From positions 3,162,001 to 3,226,000 of the forward strand of contig JANCRA010000032.1 in assembly GCA_024362935.1 (NCBI GenBank): a stretch of 64,000 nt of DNA, written 5' to 3'. The notes beneath the pieces are model-generated. The model searched no databases. It saw nothing but the letters and a program-made list of their open reading frames with translations, and was not told where the DNA came from. Numbering within the stretch: position 1 is the stretch's first letter; every line of letters begins with the position of its first letter. Of this stretch, positions 50,873 through 63,127 are shown piece by piece. The position numbers and the translations under genes were made by a program. This DNA comes from Setophaga petechia (lineage: Eukaryota > Chordata > Aves > Passeriformes > Parulidae).

Positions 50873-51840
50873 GAGCAATTTTTTCTGCCTAACCTAATAG
50901 TGCTGAATTCCCTGGGCTGCTGCTACACAAGGCCTTACCTAACTTGGCCATTCCTCTATCTGATCACTTTACTCTCACATTGCTTCCCTGCCAACATCCT
51001 GACAACACCCCTGTGCCTGTTTTCCTCCACAAGGATTTCTGCTTCCCACTGTATCCTTATTAATGAGAAACTGTTCCAGTTATAAACTGCCAAGCCTGTG
51101 CCCTTTCTTCTTCTCCTTTGCATTTCTTCTTTGGGCTTCTTACAGTCATAATTAGTCAAAAATTATAGCTTTTTTAAAATTTCTTTTCATCTCTGTAGAG
51201 AACGATCACACGTAGGTAAATTATACATACTGTCTTGGTCAGACTGAGTGGTCCCATAAACAGAATTTACTCTTATCATTGCCTGATTTCTAGGGATGCT
51301 CTGAACTTTTAAAATGTAATGAAAAAATTCTGGCCTTTTAAAAATCTATTTGACATTTTGCAGTAAGTGTTTAATACTTTATTTAAAATGTTTGTTGAAC
51401 TTCCTTTTGATATGTTTGCTGAAAACTGGATTTCAGTCAATAAAGATTTTCAGTGTTAGTTTCAGCAATAAAAAAAATTAAAACTCATAAAAATTAACCT
51501 AATAAAAGTTTAAAAGTTTCCTGAAACTTTATAAAATCTAAATAAATTTAAAAGTGCCCTGAAAAATGTGAAAAATTATGTTTTGCCTCTAGGTCTTTTA
51601 GAGTAAAAAAATCCCTCCTTGCTCCCATTTTTTTTAAGCTACTTAAGCAGCCTGTTTCTTCCAGGGGCTCTGTACAGTGATCCATCTACCCACAGCTATT
51701 TGCAGGACTGCTAAATACTCCAAGGTATACTTCACATGGCACACACAAATTGAAAGCTCTGCAACTGGTAGAATATATGAAAAATTTTACCATACAATTC
51801 ACCCTGCTATGACCTGCCTTAAAGTAGCAAAAACAAAGAT
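50873..51840. other. Spacer between two same-strand CR1 copies
   Basis: About 970 bases, C/T-rich to 51130 and then very AT-rich. No CR1 homology or gene was recognised in it. Confidence 0.5.
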
Positions 51841-53960
51841 CAGAATCATAGAATTGCAGAATCACAGAATCACTGAGGTTGGAAAAGACCTTCCAAGATC
51901 AAGTCCAAGGTTTGACCAAATATCACCATGCCAACCAAATCACAGCCCTAAGTGTCACATCCAGTCATTTCTGGAACATCTGACTGCGGCACCTCCCTGG
52001 ACACCCCTTTCCAACCACCCTTAACCAGCCTTTCAATGAAAATTCTTCCTGATGATACAGCTTGAACCTCCCCTGACGCAGCTTGAGGGAGGTTCTTTTC
52101 CCTCTGTTCCTAGTTCTCTGGGAGAAGAGCCCAATCCCCACCTGGACACAGCCTCTTTTCTGGTGGTTGTAGAGAGTGACAAGGTCACTTCTGGCCCTCC
52201 TTTTCTGCAGGATGAACAACCTCAGCTCACTTCTTCACAGGACTTCTGCTCAATTGGCCTTCTCTGGACCTGCTTCAGCACCTCAATGTTCTTCTTATAG
52301 TAAGTGACCCAGAACTGGACACAGCATTCAAGGTGTGGCCTCACCAGTGCTGAGTACAGGGGGACAATCCCTGCCCTGGCCCTGCTGGCCACACCGTTGC
52401 TGATACAGGCCAGGATGCCTTTGGCCTTCTTGGCCACCTGGGCACACACTGGTTCATGTTCAGCAGCTGTCACCAGCACTCTCAGGTCCTTTTCCACTGG
52501 GCAGTGTTCCAGGCACTCTGCCCCAGCCTGCAGCACTGTTTGGTGTTGCTGAGACCCAAGGGTAGGACCTGGCACTTTGCTTTACTGAACCTTATACAAT
52601 TGGCCTCAGCCTATTCATCCATCATGTCCAGATCTCTCTGCAGAGACTTCTTGCTCTCCCTCAACACTCCTTCCCAACTTGGTGTCATTTTCAACTGACT
52701 GAGGGTGCATTCAATTCTCTTGTCCAGATCATCAACTAAGATATTAATCTGGGCTGGCCCTAAGATTGAGCCCTGGGGAACAGTACCTCAGGCTTTTCCT
52801 TGTCCTTGTTACAATATTCCCCTCCACATCCAGAAAGGATGGAGATTTTCTCAGCCCCCTTTTTTTTTGTTAATGTGTTTATAAAAACATGTTTTATTAT
52901 CTTTCACAGTGGTGGCCAGATTGAATTCTAGATGAGCTTTTGCCATTCTAAGTTTCTCTCTACATGACCTAAAGACATCCTTGTACTCTTTCTGAGTTGC
53001 CTGCCCCTTCTTCCAAAGGTCATACTCTCATTCTTTTCCTGAGCTCCAGCAGAAGTTCCTTATTCAGCCAGGCCATTCTTCTTCCCTGCCAGTTTGTCTT
53101 TCAGCACATTGGGATGGTCTGCTTCTGTGCCTTTAAGATTTTTGTCTTTTGCCCAGCCTTCCTTTGTTTTTAAGGGCTGCTTCCCAAGGGACTCTCTGAA
53201 CGCTGTCCTGAACAGCCTGAAGTCTGTTCTCAGAAAGTCCAGGGAGGAGGTTTTGCTGACCACCTTCCTTACTTCACCAAGAATTGCAAAGAATATAATT
53301 CTGTGATAACTATGCCAAAGATGGCCTCTGATCAGCACATCTGCCCCCAGCCCTTCTCTGCTCATGAGCAGCACATTAGCAGTGCACAGGGGCACTGCCC
53401 CTGGCAGGCTTGCTTACCAGCTGGGTCAGGAAGATAACTTCCACACACTCCAGGAACCTACTCAACTGCCTCCTCTCTGCTGTGCTGTTTCCAGCAGACA
53501 TCCTGAAAGTTAAAGCTTCCCACAAGAACAGGGGGCAGAGATCATGACATGTCAGCCAGTCACTCACAGAACCTGTCATCTGCCTCTTCATCCTGGTTGG
53601 GTGGTCTGTAAGAGACTCCCAGCCAGGATGTCTGCCTTGTCAGCCTTCCCCCTTTTCTCACCCACGGGCACTCAACCTCATCATCACTATTCCGGAGTTC
53701 CATACAGACAAAACACTCCCTAATGTACAGAGCCCCCCCACCACCTCTCCTTTCTTGCCTGTCCCTTCTGAGGTGCCTGCAGCCATCCATTGCAGCACTC
53801 CAGTGGTGAAAGTCACCCCACCCCACCTGTGTGACAGTGACCATGTTGTTGCATTTTCCTGATGCACAATGGCTTCCAGCTCCTCGGGTTTGCTCCCCAT
53901 GCCACTGCACTGGTGCAGCTGCACTTCTCCTGGGCCACTGATTTCACACCGACACTGGCG
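51841..53960 (-). mobile_element. Long CR1 LINE with endonuclease and RT remnants and an internal deletion
   Basis: The 3' end at 51841 carries CAGAATCATAGAATTGCAGA-type terminal repeats. On the minus strand, going 5' to 3', 53960-53560 encodes endonuclease-like sequence (GSKPEELEAIV; RRDRQERRGGGGALYIREC; GVSYRPPNQDEEAD). 53560-53390 continues it in shifted frames. 53100-53030 matches the CR1 linker (TNWQGRRMAWLNKELLLELR in another frame). Near 52790 the sequence jumps to the late RT motif PQGSILGP. 52575-52222 encodes the ORF2 C-terminus ([30 protein letters not shown]), followed by the 3' UTR. The fingers and palm region, including the first catalytic Asp block (LDFSKAFD-type), is absent, and the FADD motif is broken by a small deletion. 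Many stops and frameshifts are present, so the copy is inactive. The 5' boundary is approximate. Confidence 0.92.
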
Positions 53961-56900
53961 TGTGACCCCTAGGCTTATCTCTACTGAGCCTGATTTTATC
54001 CCCTTCTCACTTTGAACCTAACTTAAATCATTAAGCCAGGTCTAAGAACACTTTACCAGTAGAGAGGTAACAGAGTGTTTATTAAAAAATATTCTTGACC
54101 TAGAACCAAAAGGAGCAAAACTTCACAGGATGACAAAGACGAGTAGCTTTAAGTAGTTAAACAATTTCGGTTCTGCTAAGAATCCCTATGAAATAGGAGT
54201 GAAAAATACACAAATTCAGCATCTCAATGCACAGATTCTGAAAATTCTTTCCTGTATTTATGTTCTGGTTTTAGATCAACATTCAAAATTATCTGATGTC
54301 CAAAGCATACCAAAATACAGACTGAATTACAGGACACAGGATTGCAGCCTTGGACAGTATTATACTTTCACAGAAAGCCAAAGCACAATATTTCATTATG
54401 AATGTGTCAGCTGTTAATAACCATCAAATCTATGACTCATGAAAACGTCTATACATGTTTTATTAACAAAGCAACATTTCCAATTTACTTTTACCACAAT
54501 GGATAATGACTGAAGGTTCATCAGGGTTAATCAAGAAAATGATGTAAATTTTATACTGCATTATGTTTCACTTGGCTTAAAATGGATCTTGAGCGACAAT
54601 CTTTTTTATGTGTTTAATCATGATTTACAGCATTATGGAAACCACACAACAGCCCCATTGTGGGAAAAAAAAAGTTATTAGCAAGTCAGTGCATAAGTCA
54701 TCAGATTTTATGTATTCACAGAAAATCACTTCTTAGGATCTTCAGCGGACAGTACTGAGTCTTCTTTCTGTAAAAATAGAATTAATATGTTTTGAGATGC
54801 CTTGTTTTTAATTTATCTTTCCTTCAGATCTTATGGATAGATAGATGGAGATCTTATTATTTTATTTTTATTTGCAGAAACAACGTGGCTATTTAAGTTC
54901 CTCACTTTCAAGTAGTTTAAAATGCATTTAGATATTTCAAAATTTGAAGGATATTACATAAAAATGACCAAAAAAAAAATCCAGAAGCTTCAGTGGTTGT
55001 GATAGATGCAGAAGCCAGAGATGGCCATGCAAGGATGGTGCCAGAGGCAGATGCTGTCAGTTGGGGGAATCAGCCTGGTTCCAGGCCAAAGCAGGGAAAC
55101 CAGTGACCTGATGAAGTTGGATACATTGCTCCCTCACTCTCTAACAGCTGCCTTGCCCTGAGTACTTTTTCTCAGCAAATTTTAGCTTTAACAAGAACAA
55201 CAAAAGCTTATAAGACAGAAATATTTTATTTTTACTGCATACTATACTTGAAGTCTGAGTTCATAAATGTATATTTGTGTCACAGTAAATTATAAGGGTA
55301 TTATTTACCTGTATAGTATAAGGTGTAAAATTATTCAGTGTTTCATTTTGAAAGTGTTAAGAGGTATCTAAATTCTATGCATAGTTACAAAAACATGAGG
55401 AAGGATCTAAATTGTATGTATTATTCTAAAAACATGTACTTGGGAGATGCCTATAACATTTCTATTTGATTCTTCCATAGCAAAGGTCCCTTTTTGTTGA
55501 GTTGGGAAGCTTAGAAATCTTTGGGTAATTTTTTCTACAAATTCTTTAAATGTGTCAAAACATTTGACTTCAGTTTGACCTTCTCTCACTACAGTGCTCA
55601 AGAAAATCAAATTTGTGTGACCTGTCAGTAAGCCCACTGAAGCTGATTTCATGGGAACAACTGAGAAGGACCGAAATAATTCTCTCACAGGTGGTGCATT
55701 AAAAAAAGGGCCAGAATTTAATTATTGTTCTGTTTCACCAGGATAATAGAATATAACCAAAAGGAGTTAAAGAAAACCAGGAAACAAGACTGAAGGAAAT
55801 TCTCCTGATTTTTCAGAAAAGCCAACAAAATGCTGATGCCTAAGACAGGAGATCTGCAATGTTAAAAAAAATCCATACAGGAGGAACCCATCCTCCTTCT
55901 TTGTATTGGCAGATTATCAACCCGCGATCCCACAGTTCTCTGGGGATGGCACAGGACTGAAATAGAAAGGACTCTGAAAACAAAACAAGCTCTACCCTGA
56001 TCCCTAGCCAGTTTCACTCAAACTCACATTCACCATGCTGAAAATCCAGCTCTTAGAAGAAAGCTGATCATGCACCTTGGATTTAGCTGCTCACATGCTC
56101 TCAGGCTCTCTAGTCTTAAAAGTGATGACATTCAAAACCCCCACAGTAGATACCCAAATTCTTGTCAAGAGATAACATTTGAATCTCATGGAAGGTATTT
56201 AACATTTTAAAGACGCTGGTAGAGTGAGTCAGGTAGATCTAGTAGAACAATTTTTTCCCCATTAAAAGCTGATTCCTGGGGTGGGCTGTAAGACAAATGA
56301 GCAGTGGAGGAATTCCACAGTGCTCCTTGCTTGCAGAAACCCAGAGCAGCCCTGAACAGAAATATGAGGGACCTGCTCGCTGTTCCTCCCTAACCCTGCT
56401 GGATGGGCCCACAGTGAGGAAAAAATGACAGAGGTGAGGGGGAGAGAGAGCACAAAACTACACCAATCACCAGTGAACTTGATTTTTATTTCAAACCAAA
56501 CAAACCAAGGTAAAATTCACACTTGGTAACTGGAATATCCCAGTGCAAAAAATAAACAGAAGCTGTTATTAACAGGAGAATATTTTGTTGCTAACATGCC
56601 ATGTTAAGCAGGAAACTGCTACTACATTTAGCCTTCCTTAAAATTTCCTAAGCAACAATGCTGATAGAGTTTCTCAGTGACAAAGGGAATGGCAGAGAGT
56701 TACTTTGTTACAGGTTATGGAAAGCAAAAAACATGATAATCCACTTGGGTGGTTTTTTAATACAAGCAAAAGAAAATAAACTCAGTGAATTTGTTCAAGT
56801 TTCTATTTGGGGTTGTTTCTTGAAAAAACTGTGAAATAATTGTAATATGCATGGATCTATTTTGCTGTGAACCAAGACGGTATCTTAGTAACTCAATAAA

Positions 56901-57043
56901 GATTTCAGAATTTTGGACACGGTTCTAGAGAGCATTTTGCTGTTCCTGATGTGTTCCACTAAATTAAAAAGAATTTAATAGTTGGGAAGACCTAAGTATC
57001 AAGCTGAAGATGATATCATTTAAAGCTAAGATAACAAACTTCA
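53961..57043. other. Intronic sequence, nothing recognised
   Basis: AT-rich unique sequence with short chance frames only. Confidence 0.55.
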
Positions 57044-57144
57044 ACTGCAATGTGCCCTGGGGTGACCCTGCTTGAGCAAGGAGGCCAGACCAGATGATCC
57101 ACTATGGTCCTGCCAACCTCAGCCATTCTGTGATTCTGTGATTC
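57044..57144 (+). mobile_element. CR1 LINE 3' tail
   Basis: About 100 bases on the plus strand read TGACCCTGCTTGAGCAAGGA, then the GATGATCC...CCAACCTCAGCC block, and end in ATTCTGTGATTCTGTGATTC. These are the CR1 3' UTR and its octamer terminal repeats. The copy is strongly 5'-truncated. Confidence 0.9.
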
Positions 57145-60100
57145 ACCCAAAACTGACCCACAGCTGGGCACTGAGGAAATCCCACACTGGCCTGGGACCT
57201 CTACTGTAGGAAAGATGTGATGCAGCCCAGAAAAGAGACAGATGGATAAAGGAGTGAGGTATGAAAAAGGACAAATGGAGCTCATCTGGTTTAGAAAAGA
57301 GAAGACTGGGAGACACATGATAATGATCTACCCACCTATAAAAACTTGTTGCAGAGCAGACAATGATGAATTGTGTTCTCTGTCTCTTATGCCATGCACC
57401 TTATTTTGCAGAAGAGGAGATTTAGATGTGATTTCAGAAATGCTATCTAACTTAAAAAGGAAGGGCTGGAAGAGGCTGGCTATCAACTCCACAGCCTCCT
57501 TGGCTTCTTTATCTCAGTTCTCCTCACAACCCTGTCCTCACCAGCAGACAGTTATTGTTAAGATTGTTTCGTCTTAGACAGGTTTAATACATAAAATAAA
57601 CAAGAATGGGAAATCTTTATCCACTGAACAAGACAACATCCTATCTTCCTTGCAGATGAGCAAAACTGTCCCCTGACATTATTACAGGGATGCTCCTCCT
57701 TCAGAAATACCTGCCTGTTATCATTTACCAAAGTAAGACTTGTTCTCCTCAACAATGAAGACAATTTTCTGTGAGGAACATACATCAAAAAGATGTATTA
57801 AAAGATTATTTCTGGAGTAAGGACCTACAGAAGTCCCTATGTGGCTACTCCACAGTCCTGAGAGACTCATAGGCACTGTAAAGGTTAGATTCTCCTCTGT
57901 CAGGCTGGCCTAGGCGCACTGCTCGTGACTTAGAGCCAGGGGGTGGAATAAAGCTTCTATGCAGCCCAGCATTGGCAAGAATTTTTATTTGGAATAGTTT
58001 GGGCTTTTCTTTTAATATACAGGGTAAAGGACAGAGAAATCTTCCTTTTTTCAGTAATGGACTTCAGAAACCGATCTGTAAGATGTGAGAGTGGGAACAT
58101 CTTTTCCACGACCTCCACATCAACCATGTTTAGCTGCTGCAGAGACATGCAAGGCATGCAAGAGGTGGCATGCAAAAACAAGTAAGAGGTTTCTAAAATA
58201 TCTTGGTTATGAAGAACTTAAAATTATCTCTGACACTAAAAATTCCAGAAGGGGTTCTACTCAGGGCAGTTCTACTTATATTTGCTATTAGAAATTTACT
58301 TTTCATTCCTAAAACTCTCTGGTGAACAAAAAATCTGAATCCCATTTTACAACAGGAAAGGTAAGGGACAAGCAAGATGATTTTGTGACCAAACTCAAAC
58401 CCCTGACATCTTAAATATGCCCAACAGTGCACATGTCAAGCCAAACACCAAGCACCAGCCATTGAGGGCCAACTTGGGAAGATTCTCATCAGTGTGGGCT
58501 TTGAGAACCCACCCATGAAATGTGGTAGAAAATCATGGCTAGCAAGAAGCTATCTGCCTCAAAAGCTGAGTCCTAGAGCTGAAATTCACTATACAGGGTA
58601 CATTACAAGGACTACTTTTTCACTTTCTCTCAGGATTTGTAACTGTGAGGTAAATACAGTCTAACAAATTCACTTTGGAATAAGAAGTCATGATATGTGA
58701 ATTCGCCTACCTTGTGTAATTTATGACAAACCAAGAAGACATTGTAAAAAAAAAAGTAAATTAAACAGTGATGATTTTCTATTGATAGGCAAGCTGAAAA
58801 AAATTACAACTGCCCCTAATCCCACCAGAAAACTATTTTTCTACTATTACAATTTTAGCAAAAAAAATCAAAAAAGAAGAGAAGAACTTGTCTGTATGGT
58901 GCAGATATATTATACTCTATTTTGGGATTGGATTAGACATTTTCTATAATGTAAAAATATGGCATGTTTTGTCACAAATTGAAGTAAAGTCTTCCTTTTT
59001 TACTAGTTTGGATATTTTTGCTTACCTATTCATGGCATGGCATTCTATTACTTCCATCATAAAAAGAAAATACTGTTGGTGATATTTTCTTGCAGAGACA
59101 GACATCAATGCTAAGCACTTAGCAGTATGTTATGTTTTTCTGAAGATGCACTTGGGGGAATCAAAGTATTTTATTGCACAGTAGATACTATTCTGTTTGT
59201 ACTTGCATTTCTCCAAACTTAAACCATTTGCAACATTTTATTTCAGAGCATACATAACCAAGAACACTGACTGGGTCATATTGTTAAGTATTCAAACAAT
59301 TCCTGCACATCACTTACCAAAAAATGCCTTTGGGTAAATACCTTTGCTTTTTCTTTTTCTTTGCCTTTCCTTTGACAGTGCCCTTATATGACATGTTCTA
59401 GGAAAAAATGAACCACATTTGCTCTATTTACTGCTTAACAAAAATAAAATGAAAAAATGTTATAAGCTATAAATAAAATCATCTAGTATTTGTATTGCAC
59501 TAATTTGTCAGGGGTTGAACAAATGTTAATTATACAGCTTTTTAAAAATCGGGCTTGTTAATGTCATTTTTAATTTAGAATGTTACACTGTAAATGTTTT
59601 CCATTGTGTTAATTTACACCTGTTATTACAGCCTTCATTATTAGGTTTGTAGTGGAACAGCTACTTTGTGCCACTGAAATTTGCTTAAAACAGCAGAAAC
59701 AATTACTAATTAGAAGGGCATGTTTACTTTAATTATATTTATTTCCTAGTCTACTTTTATATGTAGCACCCTATGAAAGTGTATGATTCAATTAGCCAAA
59801 CCCATTTATCTGAGGCAATTCCTCAAATGACTACTGCTTAGAAAGACAGCAAATTCTTTCAGCACTACTTTGCCTCATAAATTTCATATGTGACACTAAT
59901 AAATACATATGGTGACTGCGTATCACTTTCTATGTGACCTCACTGCTTTCTCTGATTTTTGTTAATGTGTATTCAGTAATTGCAGATTACCAGAATGATA
60001 TTCTGGTTTGAACAACAACCACAACTGTTTTAATCAAAGATCTTAAACCACTGACATGGTGAACCATCTTTAGCATTCATAAACTCGGGATCAATGGCAG

Positions 60101-63100
60101 ATAAGCTCCCAGCTCATTCAGATATGCTCACACTGTGAAACTACTACTGATAATTCATCCACTGGTATCTAGAGTTAGTCTTACGTATTACAAAGTGCTT
60201 TATAAATTTGCAAATCGAGTGCTATTTAAACTTCTTGGGAACCAAAAGGTAATGTCTTTATCCTTTACAAATACGACTCTTTGAGCTTTTCCAGTGGAAA
60301 CTGTATTATCTATCTACTCACACAGATAAAAAAGGAAGACAGTCATAAAAATTCTTTACAAATTATTTCCCTGAAGCTTATTCCTAGTGTTATGTTTTAA
60401 ACCTTAAGTGAGGATTAAAAAAAGAGTTATGTTTCTAATTGACAGTTGCTGGTCCTATTCTATGCAAATTATATTGGCAGGTAATACAACATACTGCTGC
60501 TTTCAAATAACACTATTTCAGTACTTACAACAAAATTCAGCACTCTGAAAAATAAAATTGCAGATAAAATTGTACAAGCCGGGGGGAAGCCTCAGTGAGT
60601 TCTGTGTCACAAGGTGCTCTGTTCCATTCAGCCATCAAGGTTAACATTTTCACTATTCCACTGTCACTCCAGCAGCTGCATGGCACCAAAGGGTGCAGCT
60701 GATGAGCTGATGCTGCCAAAGTGGCTTCCACAGGGCTACAGCTCCCCAAACAGGGACAATGGTTGCCTGTGGAACAACGTGCAACAACTGTGCCTATCAG
60801 CAGCGCTACCCATAATGATCAAATACATGAATCTAGATCATCACACTTTGGACTCCTTGGGCTTCATTTGATACCTCCCTCACAGAGGGAATTTGTTCCT
60901 AGTTAAATTTCTCTTCGACAAACAATGCACAAAAAAATTGAAAATCTAAACTTCTAGTGAGAATTAATCCATTATCTTATGTGGCCAATAATCACAGACC
61001 TCCCTTCTCCTAACCCACTGCAACACAGAAAAGAAAACAGTGTATAAATAGAAAGCCTGATGTAATTCAGAAAAAGCTGCTATTAAAAAAGTCAGCATTT
61101 TAAAAAAGCTAACAGAGACATATCTCAGCTGAGGCAATTATTTTGTAGGTTAAGAGGAGAGAGATACTGCTGCAATTGAAGATTCATCTTCACAGGGGTT
61201 CTCAGGAAAGTCAACGCAAATCAACAGAGGGAATGAAGTCAGCTCCCAGTCAGATGAACATATATTATGGCAGCTTATCCTTCTGCCAGGAGGAAAAGGG
61301 ATCAACTGCACTGATGTAAGATCCCTTTGAGGACAGACCAAGCCTGTTCATGCAGGGCTTTAACACACTTTAATGTACACAAGCTTACTTCAAGTATTTA
61401 GTGCCTCCTCTGCTCTGGTGTCACCTTTATCCACCCTGTGTGGTCACTGGTAGCAAAAGCTGACTTAATGGACACCATCTCTGACCTTACACTAATAGCA
61501 TCTTCTCTTTTATTTACATAGGGGGCACGGGGACAGGAGGTTATACAAAGTGCACTGGAAATTTCTAATAGCTAACTATCTTTAATAATGAAGTGTAGGA
61601 TAACAAATCTAATCTGAGTCACAACGACTTAAAATAAATGGGAATTGAAAATAAATGTAATTAGTAAAAATTTCTGATTGGTGTTTTTATTTTAAATTTT
61701 GTAATTAAAATGGAGAAATCCATGTTTTGTAAAAATATCAAACCAGTACACAAGCAGCTTCTGGCACATGCAATTAAAACTTAAATGAAAGTGGTAGTGC
61801 TATTTTGTTGAAGTAAGAAGTAGATGTATGGTACAAGCAGTTGTAATGAATTTGACTTCTAAAGGTTTAGGATATATACATGCAAAGCAGGTGTGTGCCT
61901 TTTAAAAAGAGGCTTGTAGTTGTATTAAGCAGACTTCAGAAGAATATGAGTTTATAGGAGAAATATATTGATTTACTCTAACATTTTCCCGCTGACGTGT
62001 ATCTTCTTATACCCATGGGCTGGTACTTTCCAGGCTTTTTCAATATGCATCCTCCAACCCCCAAAAGAGTTTTTTTACCTGCAACAATTGACTAAAAGCA
62101 ATGATATATGCTTTTCCTACCAGCTACTCACCTTGATTTTATTCTTTTCACTCCACCACAGCCTATTTTGTCACAAAAGAAACCCACAGAGAAGCCTGGT
62201 ATTTTCTTCAATGCTGACCCACCTCAGAGCTTTTTGATTACTTTTAGCCCACATCCACCAGGTAATAAGCTCACTGAGTGTAAGGAGCACAGCAGCCTCA
62301 GCTCTGCCCGGCCTGCCTGGGGGGCACTGCCTCGCTGGGGCAGCTGGGAACCAGCTGGGTACAGAACATGGCATTTGCACTGCTCTTGTCCTTCTCCTCT
62401 TGCCCATCAAACAAAGATTGAGGAGTGACAGCCTTTTCCAAAAGAATAGGATCCTGACCCAAAGATCCAAAAGATAACTGCATTCAGTGGAAACCCACCA
62501 GTGCAAACAGACAGATAACACACGACACAAGTCATATGCTCTTTATTACTCCTAGGAGAAAGTAACACTACTTTAACCCAACGTCCCAGACACAGAGAGC
62601 ACAGGGAAAATGCATCCATCCTCAATTCAGGGCTGATGGATAAGCAACAACTCCATTAAGCCATGCCTGTGATGTGACACTATCTAAAAGGCAAGGCTGC
62701 TTCCCGGGGAGCCTGTCTGGTGCCCGCTCCTGCGGCTGTTGTGTGAAAGGCTTCAATTAGTGCTGACCTCAGCATGGAATATTTCTGCCTGGGCGACAAA
62801 GAAGTATCACAAACTCAGTGCCCGTCTCAGTGAGACTGGGGTGAAACTGTGCCATGGAGGACTCAGCTCCCCCCAGACCCACTTGGAGTATCATGGAGCA
62901 GCACTGTAATACCAACTAAAAGAAAGAACCCAATTTCTTGGCTGTTTGCACTGCAGGGAAGTGCAGGGCAGCGTGTGTGCCCAGGCAGGCTCCCTTCTGC
63001 AGGCTTGCCAGCTGCCTTGGGGCAATGCTGCTTCCTACTCATGCTCACACACCAACACCTACTCACACACAGGCAGCTGAACGTTATGTACAACATGGGT

Positions 63101-63127
63101 AAAAAATAAAGCAACTAGAAGTTACAA
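57145..63127. other. Intronic sequence with one AT-rich, possibly constrained block
   Basis: 57145-59480 and 60000-62270 are ordinary. 62270-62400 and 62690-63080 are GC-richer, with overlapping frames on both strands (up to 119 aa) that show no domain. Confidence 0.5.
59480..60000. promoter_or_regulatory. Candidate conserved non-coding element
   Basis: About 520 bp of repeat-free, frame-free AT-rich sequence with clustered homeodomain-type cores (for example ACAATTACTAATTAGAAGGG) and no simple-repeat decay. Its character resembles deeply conserved vertebrate enhancers, but no comparison could be made. Confidence 0.25.

Noticed and set aside
50442..51085. Several 113-130 aa open frames on both strands
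   Set aside because: They lie mostly in a CR1 copy. The residues match CR1 ORF2/3' UTR or its complement, so they are not host genes.
52222..52575. 117 aa minus-strand frame that could be called a reverse-transcriptase gene
   Set aside because: It is the C-terminal remnant of CR1 ORF2 in an internally deleted, frameshifted element, so it was annotated as part of the mobile element.
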